Shown here: positions 33,838-41,768 of the stretch, piece by piece
Position numbering within the stretch: position 1 is the stretch's first letter
Layout: every line of letters begins with the position of its first letter
From: Gemmatimonadota bacterium
GTDB taxonomy: Bacteria; Gemmatimonadota; Gemmatimonadetes; Gemmatimonadales; GWC2-71-9
Length of the DNA stretch: 49,757 nt
Reading direction: 5' to 3'
Assembly: GCA_003169895.1 (NCBI GenBank)
Contig: PNAE01000007.1
Location: 225,805 to 275,561 of the forward strand
Translations under genes and position numbers: made by a program
Notes under the pieces: generated by a model
The model's database searches: none
Told to the model about the DNA's origin: nothing
What the model saw: the letters and a program-made list of their open reading frames with translations, nothing else

Positions 33838-36483
33838 CTATTGCAACGCGCGCACCGGATCGACCCGCGCTGCGCGCCGGGCCGGGGCAACGGTCGCGAG
33901 GATGCCCGCCAGGAGCAACACCGCGGTCACAGCGGCGTACGTCGCGGGATCGTGGGCCGAGACGCCGTAGAGCGACGCCTGTAGCAGCCGTGCCGACCAG
34001 ACCGCGAGGCCGGAGCCGATCAACAGCCCGATGACGATCGGTACGAGTCCCTGCCACGCCAGCAGGCGGAGCACCTGCTCTCCCGTCGCGCCCAGCGCCA
34101 TGCGAATGCCGATCTCGTGCGTACGCAGCGTGACGAAGTAACCGACGACGCCGTATATCCCGATCGCCGCGAGTAGCATTCCGATCGCGCCAAGCGCCAC
34201 CAGCAGGACGGTGTTGAAATGATCGACCGCGATGGTTGCGGAGAGGGCGTCGCGCATCGTGGTGATCCGGTAGACCGGTGCCGCGGGCATCACCGAACGG
34301 ACCGCCGCGCGAATCGCGCTGGTCGCCGGCGCCGGGTCCGGCGTGGCGCCGCGCACGGTGACGGACATGATGTTGCCGATCCAGCCCCAGGCATCGGCCG
34401 GTGCCTGCGCGAGCGGCAGGTAGAACTCGGGAACGATGTCCTGCGCCGGACCGTCGGAACGTACGTTGGCCATCACGCCGATGACGGTCTTGTAGACGTT
34501 CGGTTCGCAGCAGCCAACGCGCTTTCCGATCGGAGTTTCGCCGGGAAACATCTGCTTCGCCACCGCTTCGCTGATGACCATCACCCGCGGCGCGCCCGCC
34601 ACGTCCTGATCGGTGAACCAGCGCCCCTGCTTGAGCCGCAGTTTCATGGTCTGCAGGTAACCGGTGGTGACCAGGCGCAGCCGCGACTGGACCAGGTTTT
34701 CCTGCGAGAACGGCCTGCCCTCCGCGAGCAGGCCGTTCGAGGTGCCACCCGGCCCCATCGGTGCCTGCGACGTCATCGCGGCGGACACGACGCCGGGCCG
34801 GTGGGAGAGGTCGTCGACCACACGCTCTGCCGCCAGGACGTGTTGCTCGGGTGAGCCGGCCGGGAGGAGGACGCGCGCCATCACCACGCCGTCCAGGTCG
34901 AACCCCGGATCGACGTGCTGCAGGTGCATGGCGCTGCGCAGCAGGAGTCCGGCGCCGATCAGCACCGGAAGTGCCAGGGCGACCTCGGCGACGATCAGCG
35001 CCGTGCGAACCCGGTCGCGAATCGTGCCCTGGTTCTGGCGACCCGATTCACGCAGCGTGCCCTGCAGGTCGCGCCGCGACAACTGCAAGGCCGGCATCAG
35101 ACCGGCGAGCAGCGCACTGAATGCGGCCGCGCCGACCGCGAACGCCGCCACGGTCCAGCCAATGTGTACCTGATCGATGCGCGGAATTCCCGTGGGCGCA
35201 TTGGCCCGCAGTGCCCCGATTCCCAGCTGGGCGAGTCCCAGCGCCAGCGCCGCGGCGAGCAGGGCGAGCAGCAGATTCTCGGTCAGCAACTGCCGAACGA
35301 TGCGGCCACGCCCGGCGCCGATCGCCGCGCGAATCGCCATTTCGCGCGCTCTCGAGCTGCTGCGCGCCAGCTGCAGGTTGGCCACGTTGCCGCAGGCAAT
35401 GAGCAGCACCAGCAGCACGGCGCCCTGCAGCAGCATGAGCGGGGTGCGATACTGCGCCGTGAGGAAGTCGACCAGGCCGATCACGTGCGCGCCGTTGGCC
35501 TCTTTGGGAAACCGCTGGTGCTCGGTGCGGGCAACGCCGTCCATGTCGCGCTGGGCCTGCTGCATCGTGACGCCCGGCTTGAGCACCCCGACGACCGTGA
35601 GATAGTGCTCGTCGTGCTGGGCGCGACGCGCCGCGTCGAACGCGACCGGCACCCAGAGCTGCTCCTGCGACGTGGTCGGATCGAAGCCGGCCGGCATGAT
35701 GCCGATCACCGTGCGGACCTCTCCGTCAAGCAGCACCGTCCGGCCGATCAGGCCAGGATCGGCGCCGTAATGCGAACGCCAGAGTTCCTCGCCCAGCACC
35801 ACGACGCCATCATTGCCCGGCTGGTCCTCCGCCGCGGTGAAGACCCGGCCGCGCAACGGGGCCACGCCGAGCGCCGGGAAGAAGTCGGCAGTGACCGTGC
35901 CACCGAAAACCCGCTCCGGCGCGTCCGGAGTGGTCAGGTTGAAGGTGCGGAACCCTTCGGCCGTGAGCGCCGAAAAGCTGCGGGTCATGGCCGCCCAGTC
36001 GAGATAGATCCCCGCCGACACATTGCCGTCCTGCCCCTTGAAGAACTCGTTGACGAACACCGTGCGCTCCGGATGCGCGATGGCGAATCGCCGTAACAGC
36101 ACGGCATCCACCGCGCTGAAGATCACCGTCGTCGCGCCGATGCCGAGCGCCAGCGTGAGCACCGCGATGATCGCGAATCCCGGCGCCTTGAGCAGCTGGC
36201 GCACGGTGAAGCGGATGTCGTCAACGAATTCCTGCAGGTGCAGAGTCCGGCGCATGGTGCGCTCCGTTTGGTGGCCGATACTCCGGCACTCGGCCGCGAT
36301 GTTGGCAAGATTGTTGAACCGGGCAGCGGCGAGGTGGCGCGCTTCGTCAGGATGAACGCCGCGGCGCACGAGGTCATGCTCGAGCATGGCAAGATGGAAG
36401 TCGAGCTCCGTCGCCACCGCGTCGGTGACGTTGCGCCGGAAGAGGCGGCGGTGCAGTGCCGGCGACCAGAGCTGGAACGCCAT
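33838..36483 (-). CDS. ADOP-type ABC transporter permease (MacB-like, orphan)
   Basis: An 881-residue permease of the acidobacterial duplicated orphan permease family. The N-terminal prefix domain, with helices LDFHLAMLEHDLVRRGVHPDEARHLAAARF, is followed by a first FtsX-like permease unit (LALGIGATTVIFSAVDAVLLRRF), a periplasmic MacB-like domain, and two later membrane blocks ending GIYGVVGYFVTLRTHEIGIRMALGATG. It lacks its own ATPase gene nearby, as is usual for this group. It sits three bases after the PadR gene, and the two are surely coregulated. Substrate unknown; export of a drug or lipid is likely. Confidence 0.92.
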   Translation of the reverse strand: MAFQLWSPALHRRLFRRNVTDAVATELDFHLAMLEHDLVRRGVHPDEARHLAAARFNNLANIAAECRSIGHQTERTMRRTLHLQEFVDDIRFTVRQLLKAPGFAIIAVLTLALGIGATTVIFSAVDAVLLRRFAIAHPERTVFVNEFFKGQDGNVSAGIYLDWAAMTRSFSALTAEGFRTFNLTTPDAPERVFGGTVTADFFPALGVAPLRGRVFTAAEDQPGNDGVVVLGEELWRSHYGADPGLIGRTVLLDGEVRTVIGIMPAGFDPTTSQEQLWVPVAFDAARRAQHDEHYLTVVGVLKPGVTMQQAQRDMDGVARTEHQRFPKEANGAHVIGLVDFLTAQYRTPLMLLQGAVLLVLLIACGNVANLQLARSSSRAREMAIRAAIGAGRGRIVRQLLTENLLLALLAAALALGLAQLGIGALRANAPTGIPRIDQVHIGWTVAAFAVGAAAFSALLAGLMPALQLSRRDLQGTLRESGRQNQGTIRDRVRTALIVAEVALALPVLIGAGLLLRSAMHLQHVDPGFDLDGVVMARVLLPAGSPEQHVLAAERVVDDLSHRPGVVSAAMTSQAPMGPGGTSNGLLAEGRPFSQENLVQSRLRLVTTGYLQTMKLRLKQGRWFTDQDVAGAPRVMVISEAVAKQMFPGETPIGKRVGCCEPNVYKTVIGVMANVRSDGPAQDIVPEFYLPLAQAPADAWGWIGNIMSVTVRGATPDPAPATSAIRAAVRSVMPAAPVYRITTMRDALSATIAVDHFNTVLLVALGAIGMLLAAIGIYGVVGYFVTLRTHEIGIRMALGATGEQVLRLLAWQGLVPIVIGLLIGSGLAVWSARLLQASLYGVSAHDPATYAAVTAVLLLAGILATVAPARRAARVDPVRALQ

Positions 36484-36486
36484 CGC

Positions 36487-36828
36487 TCAACTTTCCGGCT
36501 GCAGAACTCGCGACACCACGTCGACGAACGCCCGCCACTCGGCGGTCTCGAGGCGGAGTTGCTTGCGACCCGCCGGCGTGAGCTTGTAGAACTTGGCCTG
36601 GCGCCCAAGCTCGGACGTTCCCCATTCGCTCTCGATCCAAGCGCGCTGCTCCATGCGATAGAGCGCCGGGTAAAGCGAACCCTCTTCGATCGTCAGCGAG
36701 TCACCGGTGGTGTCCTCGAGCCACCGCGCGATGGCGTAACCATGGCGCGGGCCCCAGGTGAGAGTCTTGAGGATCAGCACGTCAAGCGTGCCGCGGAGGC
36801 GGTCCTTCGAACCGGGCGTCATTGGCAT
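36487..36828 (-). CDS. PadR family transcriptional regulator
   Basis: A 113-residue winged-helix repressor. RGTLDVLILKTLTWGPRHGYAIARWLED is the DNA-binding helix-turn-helix, then TIEEGSLYPALYRMEQRAWIESEW, and the wing and short dimer helix. It is directly upstream of the ADOP permease, a standard arrangement in which PadR represses the permease. A strong palindrome at 36830-36850 lies over its promoter and start region, and its GAGG ribosome site is inside that palindrome. Confidence 0.93.
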   Translation of the reverse strand: MPMTPGSKDRLRGTLDVLILKTLTWGPRHGYAIARWLEDTTGDSLTIEEGSLYPALYRMEQRAWIESEWGTSELGRQAKFYKLTPAGRKQLRLETAEWRAFVDVVSRVLQPES

Positions 36829-36829
36829 G

Positions 36830-36850
36830 TTACCTCGATTGTCTAGGTAA
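36830..36850. promoter_or_regulatory. Probable PadR operator
   Basis: TTACCTCGA (36830-36838) and TCTAGGTAA (36842-36850) form 9-base arms with one mismatch around a 3-base centre. It overlaps the -10 box, the predicted start of transcription and the ribosome binding site of padR. An extra half-site ACCTAGAC lies at 36864-36871. Confidence 0.65.
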
Positions 36851-36877
36851 TATGCCGGACGAGACCTAGACTGTCAA
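36849..36877 (-). promoter_or_regulatory. Promoter of the padR-ADOP operon
   Basis: On the minus strand TTGACA (36877-36872), 17 bases, CATATT (36854-36849). The -35 is perfect and the -10 matches four of six. The operator overlaps the -10. Confidence 0.6.
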
Positions 36878-37030
36878 GGCATGAGTGGCCGCGCCGGCAG
36901 CCGGTCCTCCCCCCGACCGGCCATAATACCTCCGGCCGTTTCGATCTGCATCCGGGCAGCTGTCGATTTGCGGTCATCCCGAGCGACTAGTCATCGACCT
37001 CGGCTACCAATCACCTCATTGGAGGATATC

Positions 37031-37387
37031 ATGAAGTATCTCTGCCTGATTTACGACCAGGAATCCAAGTGGGCCACCATGCCGAAGGCCGAGTCTGATG
37101 CCATGATGGCCGAGTATGGCGCGTTTACCGAGAGCGTCAAGAACAGCGGCCAGTACGTCGGCGGCGACGCGCTGCAGCCCACGCACACGGCGACCACGAT
37201 CCGGGTCCGCAACGGTAAGGTCTCCGCCACCGACGGCCCGTTCGCCGAGACGAAGGAGCAGCTCGGCGGGTACTACCTGATCGAGGCGAAGGACCTGAAC
37301 GCCGCCGTACAGGTGGCCTCGCGAATCCCGTCCGCCAAGGTGGGTTGCGTCGAGGTGCGACCCGTCATGGTGTACGGCCAACAGTGA
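37031..37387 (+). CDS. YCII-related DGPF domain protein
   Basis: A 118-residue small protein of the YCII/DGPF family. MKYLCLIYDQE is the usual first strand and TDGPFAETKEQLGGYYLIEA carries the DGPF motif with the following glycines. Its function is not settled; members accompany ECF sigma factors of group 42. Here the ECF42 gene starts 22 bases downstream. A GGAGG (37021-37025) lies five bases before the ATG. The gene is separated from padR by about 200 bases and diverges from it. Confidence 0.9.
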   Translation: MKYLCLIYDQESKWATMPKAESDAMMAEYGAFTESVKNSGQYVGGDALQPTHTATTIRVRNGKVSATDGPFAETKEQLGGYYLIEAKDLNAAVQVASRIPSAKVGCVEVRPVMVYGQQ

Positions 37388-37409
37388 CGGACGGCGGAAT
37401 GGCGCACTG

Positions 37410-38687
37410 GTGAGTCGTCCCGACGCGGCAATTCGTAACGTCGTCGATGCCGTCTACCGTGCCGACTCGCGCCGGGTCCTCGCCACGCTCATCCGCCTCC
37501 TCGGTGACTTTGATGTCGCCGAGGAGGCGATGCACGACGCATTCATGGCGGCACTCGAGCGATGGTCGGAGACCGGTATTCCCGGCAATCCGAGGGCCTG
37601 GCTGATTTCGACCGGACGCTTCAAGGCGATCGATCAATTGCGCCGCCGCGCACGATTCGACGCCTCGCTCGTCACGCTGGTTCAGCAGCTCGGCGACGGC
37701 GTACAGTCTGCTGCCGACTTCGACGACGACGCAGTCGAGGACGACCGGCTGCGGCTGATCTTCACCTGCTGCCATCCGGCACTCGCAATCGACGCGCGTG
37801 TTGCCCTCACGCTGCGCGAGGTGTGTGGCCTTGAGACGGAGGCGATCGCTCGCGCCTTCCTGACGTCGGCCCCGGCGCTGGCACAACGTATCGTGCGGGC
37901 AAAGGGCAAGATCCGCGACGCAAGAATCCCCTATCAGATCCCATCACGCGCCGACTTGCCGGAGCGCCTCGATGCGGTGCTCCACGTCGTGTATCTCGTC
38001 TTCAATGAAGGCTACTCCGCATCGTCCGGCCAATCGCTCATTCGGCCCGACCTCACGGCGGAGGCAATCCGGCTGGCCCGGCTCCTGGTGGAGCTCCTCC
38101 CGGACCCCGAGGCGATCGGCCTGCTGGCGCTGGTACTGCTCCACGATTCACGGCGCGCCGCCCGCACGTCACCCGCCGGTGCGCTGGTGCTGCTCGACGA
38201 CCAGGACCGCACTAGTTGGAACCGTGAGCAGATCGCCGAAGGACTCGCGCTGGTTGAGCGCGCCCTGTCATCGCAACGTTTCGGCCCGTACACGTTGCAA
38301 GCGGCGATCGCCGCGGTTCACGCCGAGGCCGCGAGCGCGGCAGCGACCGACTGGCGCCAGATCGTCGGTCTTTACGACGTGCTGCTGCGCGTCAATCCAT
38401 CGCCGGTCGTTGAACTCAATCGCGCCGCGGCGATCGCCATGGCTGATGGCGCCGAGGCCGGGCTAGCGATGGTCGACGGGATTCTCGCACGCGGAGATCT
38501 TGCGGACTATCACCTGGCGCATGCCGCTCGGGCCGACCTCTGTCGGCGATTAGGCCGAGTTGACGAAGCAATCGCCTCCTATCGCAGGGCTGCAGGCCTG
38601 ACGCGACAGGAACCCGAGCGTCGTTTTCTGGCGGGAAGATTGGCGGAGCTGCGTCGGCTCGGTGACCGGAAGCGGAACGGCGAGTAG
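37410..38687 (+). CDS. ECF42-type RNA polymerase sigma factor with C-terminal extension
   Basis: A 425-residue ECF sigma factor. Region 2 is LATLIRLLGDFDVAEEAMHDAFMAALERW and PRAWLISTGRFKAIDQLRRRAR; region 4 is ALTLREVCGLETEAIARAFLTSAPALAQRIVRAKGKI. The large C-terminal extension with helical repeats (DYHLAHAARADLCRRLGRVDEAIASYRRA) is TPR-like and typical of group ECF42. These factors occur beside DGPF proteins, as here, with no anti-sigma factor. The start is GTG at 37410. The C-terminal domain probably regulates activity. Confidence 0.92.
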   Translation: MSRPDAAIRNVVDAVYRADSRRVLATLIRLLGDFDVAEEAMHDAFMAALERWSETGIPGNPRAWLISTGRFKAIDQLRRRARFDASLVTLVQQLGDGVQSAADFDDDAVEDDRLRLIFTCCHPALAIDARVALTLREVCGLETEAIARAFLTSAPALAQRIVRAKGKIRDARIPYQIPSRADLPERLDAVLHVVYLVFNEGYSASSGQSLIRPDLTAEAIRLARLLVELLPDPEAIGLLALVLLHDSRRAARTSPAGALVLLDDQDRTSWNREQIAEGLALVERALSSQRFGPYTLQAAIAAVHAEAASAAATDWRQIVGLYDVLLRVNPSPVVELNRAAAIAMADGAEAGLAMVDGILARGDLADYHLAHAARADLCRRLGRVDEAIASYRRAAGLTRQEPERRFLAGRLAELRRLGDRKRNGE

Positions 38688-38698
38688 CTTTAGCGCCG

Positions 38699-41689
38699 AT
38701 GCCCGACCATCCAGTCGCCAACGCTCCGCTCGCGCGCCAGCTCCCGGTCCATACCGACTTCACGCCATCCCAACCCGGCTACACCCGCGCCCTTGTCGAT
38801 GAGCTTCGCGAAGCGATCGCCGGCGACGTGCGCTTCGACACCGGCAGCCGGGCAGCGTGGTCCACCGATGCGTCGAACTACCGGCACGTGCCGATCGGCG
38901 TGGTCCTGCCGCGAACCGCCGACGACGTCGTCCGAACCGTGGCGCTCTGCCGCAAATATGGCGCGCCCATCACGTCCCGCGGCGCCGGCACGTCACTCGC
39001 CGGGCAGGCGTGCAATGTCGCGGTGATCATCGACTACTCCAGGTATTACAATCGCGTCCTGGAGATCGATCCGGTGCGGCGCATCGCCCGCGTCGAGCCG
39101 GGATGCGTTCTCGACGACCTGCGGGCACAGGCGAGCCGGTATGGCCTCACCTTCGGGCCGGATCCCGCTACGCACAATCGCAATACCCTTGGCGGCATGA
39201 TCGGCAACAATTCCTGCGGCACGCACTCCGTGATGTCGCAGTTCTACGGTCCCGGTCCGTTGACGCGTCATCAGGTGATCGACCTCGAGGTGCTGACCTA
39301 CGACGGCGAGCGCTTCACTGTCGGTACGACGAGCGACGCCGAGCTGGTGGCGATCATCGCCGCGGGCGGCCGGCGCGGCGCGATCTATCAAGGCCTGCGC
39401 GACCTGCGCGAGCAGTGCGCCACGGAGATCCACCGCCGGTTCGTGGATATCCCGCGGCGCGTGTCCGGGTACAACCTGGACGCCCTGCTCGCCGAGAATG
39501 GATTCAACGTCGCGCACGCGCTGGTCGGCACGGAGGGCACGTGCGTGGTGGTGCTGAGTGCTACGGTGACACTGATTCCGGACAAGCCCGCACGCACGCT
39601 GCTCGTTCTCGGATACCCGGACGCCTTTCAGGCCGCCGATCACGTCCCGGTGATCATGGCCCACCAGCCGGTGGGGCTCGAGGGGATGGACGGCGTCCTG
39701 GTCGATCTGATGCGCAAGCGGCAGTGGCATCCCGACCAGGTTGCGATGCTTCCTCCCGGCGACGGCTGGCTCCTGGTGGAATTCGGCAGCGATACCAAGG
39801 CGGATGCTGACGCGCAGGCCAACCGACTCATGCGCACGTTGGCGCCACACGTGGACGCGCCCTCGATGTTCCTCTGCGACCACGACGACGACGCCAGGAA
39901 GTTCTGGGAAATCCGCGAAGCGGCGCTTGGCGTGTCCGCACACCCGGCGGGAACGAAACCTGCCTACGAAGGGTGGGAAGATGCCGCGGTCGCCCCGGAG
40001 CGGCTTGGTGCCTACCTCCGCGATCTGCGCGCGTTGCTTCACGAATTCGACTACCACAGCGCCATGTACGGCCATTTCGGCCAGGGATGCGTGCACTTTC
40101 GCATCAATTTCGACTTCGAGAGCGTTGCCGGCATCGAAGCGTTTGGGCGCTTCCTCGAACGGGCTGCGGACCTCGTCGTCTCCCACGGCGGATCGATTTC
40201 TGGTGAGCACGGCGACGGACAGGCGCGCGCCGTGTTCCTGGCGAAGCAGTATGGCGAAGACCTGGTGCGTGCGTTCGAGCGCTTCAAGTGGCTCTGGGAT
40301 CCCGACAACCGGATGAACCCGGGCAAGGTCGTGCATCCGCGCCGACCCGATCAGGATCTCCGCATCCATCCCGGCTACGCCGACACGCAGCTCGAGACCC
40401 ATTTCGCTTATCGCGCCGACGGCGGATCGTTTGCCAGGGCGGCTGCGCGGTGCGTCGGCGTGGGCGCATGCCGGCGTGGTGCTGGTGGCACGATGTGTCC
40501 GAGCTACATGGTGACCCACGAGGAGGTAGACTCGACCCGCGGCCGCGCACGCCTGCTGTTCGAGATGATCGAAGGCGACGTGCTCACCGATGGCTGGCGG
40601 AACGAGCACGTCAAGGACGCGCTGGATCTCTGCCTCGCCTGCAAGGGATGCAAGAGCGATTGCCCCGTGAACGTCGATATGGCGACGTACAAGGCCGAAT
40701 TCCTCTCCCACTACTACGAGGGGCGCCTGCGACCCCGCGTGGCGTACGCCATGGGCTGGATCTACTGGTGGGCCCGCGCGGCCGCGCCCGTCGCGCCGCT
40801 CGTCAACTTCTTCACCGGGACACGTCCGTTCTCGTCGGTCGTGAAGGTGATCGGCGGCATCGCGCAGGAACGTTCCATCCCACAGTTCGCTTCGCCGACA
40901 TTCCGATCGTGGTTCCGCCGCCACAAGAGAGGCGGCAATGGCAAGCGCCGCGTCATCCTCTGGCCGGACACGTTCAGCAACTACCTGCACCCGAACGTCG
41001 CGATCGCGGCGGTGGAGGTGCTCGAGCACGCCGGGTTTGCAGTCGACATCCCGCGGCGCCCGCTCTGCTGCGGCCGTCCGCTGTACGACTGGGGCATGCT
41101 CGACACCGCGAAGAACCTCTGGCGCCAGACGCTGGACACGTTGCGACCCGACATTCGCAGCGGCGTGCCGATCATCGGACTCGAGCCGAGTTGCGTCGCG
41201 GCATTTCGTGATGAGCTCTGCGGATTGTTTCCAGATGATGACGATGCCCGGCGCCTGGCGCAACAGACGTGGATGCTGAGCGAGTTTCTCGCGAAAGAAG
41301 GATATCAACCCGCCCCACTGCACCGCCGCGCCGTGGTACATGGCCACTGCCATCACAAGGCGGTCATCGGGATGCAGGCCGAAGAGCGGATGCTGCAGGC
41401 ACTCGGACTGGACTACCAACTCCTCGATTCCGGCTGTTGCGGCATGGCCGGATCGTTCGGGTTCGAGCCGCACAGGTATGACGTGTCCGTGAAGGTGGGC
41501 GAACGAGTGTTGCTGCCGGCGGTACGCGCCGCCGATCGGGACACGTTGATCATCGCCAACGGTTTCTCGTGCCATGAGCAGATTGCGCAGCTGACCGGGA
41601 GGGCGCCGGTGCATCTCGCGGAGGTGCTGCGAATGGCGTTGGAAGACGTGAAAGGTGAGAGCCAAGCGGTGAAAGTGGGCGCAACGTGA
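38699..41689 (+). CDS. FAD- and Fe-S-binding oxidoreductase (GlcD-GlcF fusion, YdiJ/Dld-like)
   Basis: A 996-residue fusion that oxidises a 2-hydroxy acid such as D-lactate, glycolate or D-2-hydroxyglutarate. The N-terminal FAD_binding_4 domain has PITSRGAGTSLAGQA and GGMIGNNSCGTHS; the FAD-oxidase C domain has MYGHFGQGCVHFRINF and GSISGEHGDGQAR. Two 4Fe-4S motifs follow (CVGVGACRRGAGGTMCPSY and CLACKGCKSDCPVN), then two CCG domains (CCGRPLYDWG; SGCCGMAGSFG). E. coli YdiJ has the same order. The last residues, about VKGESQAVKVGAT, are encoded by GTGAAAG heptads and the TGA lies in one. The ECF42 gene is 11 bases upstream. Confidence 0.93.
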   Translation: MPDHPVANAPLARQLPVHTDFTPSQPGYTRALVDELREAIAGDVRFDTGSRAAWSTDASNYRHVPIGVVLPRTADDVVRTVALCRKYGAPITSRGAGTSLAGQACNVAVIIDYSRYYNRVLEIDPVRRIARVEPGCVLDDLRAQASRYGLTFGPDPATHNRNTLGGMIGNNSCGTHSVMSQFYGPGPLTRHQVIDLEVLTYDGERFTVGTTSDAELVAIIAAGGRRGAIYQGLRDLREQCATEIHRRFVDIPRRVSGYNLDALLAENGFNVAHALVGTEGTCVVVLSATVTLIPDKPARTLLVLGYPDAFQAADHVPVIMAHQPVGLEGMDGVLVDLMRKRQWHPDQVAMLPPGDGWLLVEFGSDTKADADAQANRLMRTLAPHVDAPSMFLCDHDDDARKFWEIREAALGVSAHPAGTKPAYEGWEDAAVAPERLGAYLRDLRALLHEFDYHSAMYGHFGQGCVHFRINFDFESVAGIEAFGRFLERAADLVVSHGGSISGEHGDGQARAVFLAKQYGEDLVRAFERFKWLWDPDNRMNPGKVVHPRRPDQDLRIHPGYADTQLETHFAYRADGGSFARAAARCVGVGACRRGAGGTMCPSYMVTHEEVDSTRGRARLLFEMIEGDVLTDGWRNEHVKDALDLCLACKGCKSDCPVNVDMATYKAEFLSHYYEGRLRPRVAYAMGWIYWWARAAAPVAPLVNFFTGTRPFSSVVKVIGGIAQERSIPQFASPTFRSWFRRHKRGGNGKRRVILWPDTFSNYLHPNVAIAAVEVLEHAGFAVDIPRRPLCCGRPLYDWGMLDTAKNLWRQTLDTLRPDIRSGVPIIGLEPSCVAAFRDELCGLFPDDDDARRLAQQTWMLSEFLAKEGYQPAPLHRRAVVHGHCHHKAVIGMQAEERMLQALGLDYQLLDSGCCGMAGSFGFEPHRYDVSVKVGERVLLPAVRAADRDTLIIANGFSCHEQIAQLTGRAPVHLAEVLRMALEDVKGESQAVKVGAT

Positions 41690-41736
41690 AACGTGGCGGC
41701 CCTCTCACCTCTTACCTCTCACGTCTCACGCCTTAT
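41648..41736. repeat. Paired heptad repeat element at the end of the GlcD-GlcF gene
   Basis: Left part 41648-41692 has GTGAAAG, GTGAGAG, GTGAAAG and GTGAAAC units, with some spacing changes, inside the coding end of the gene. Right part 41702-41736 has five pyrimidine units of the CTCTCAC/GTCTCAC type. The TGA stop (41687-41689) is inside the last left unit. Confidence 0.75.
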
Positions 41737-41768
41737 CTTTTCGCATCTCCCATCCACCGGACACCTGC

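Noticed and set aside
38993-41665. An 890-residue minus-strand frame opposite the GlcD-GlcF gene
   Set aside because: It has no family motifs and lies wholly antisense to a gene with clear FAD and Fe-S motifs; long antisense frames are expected at this GC content.
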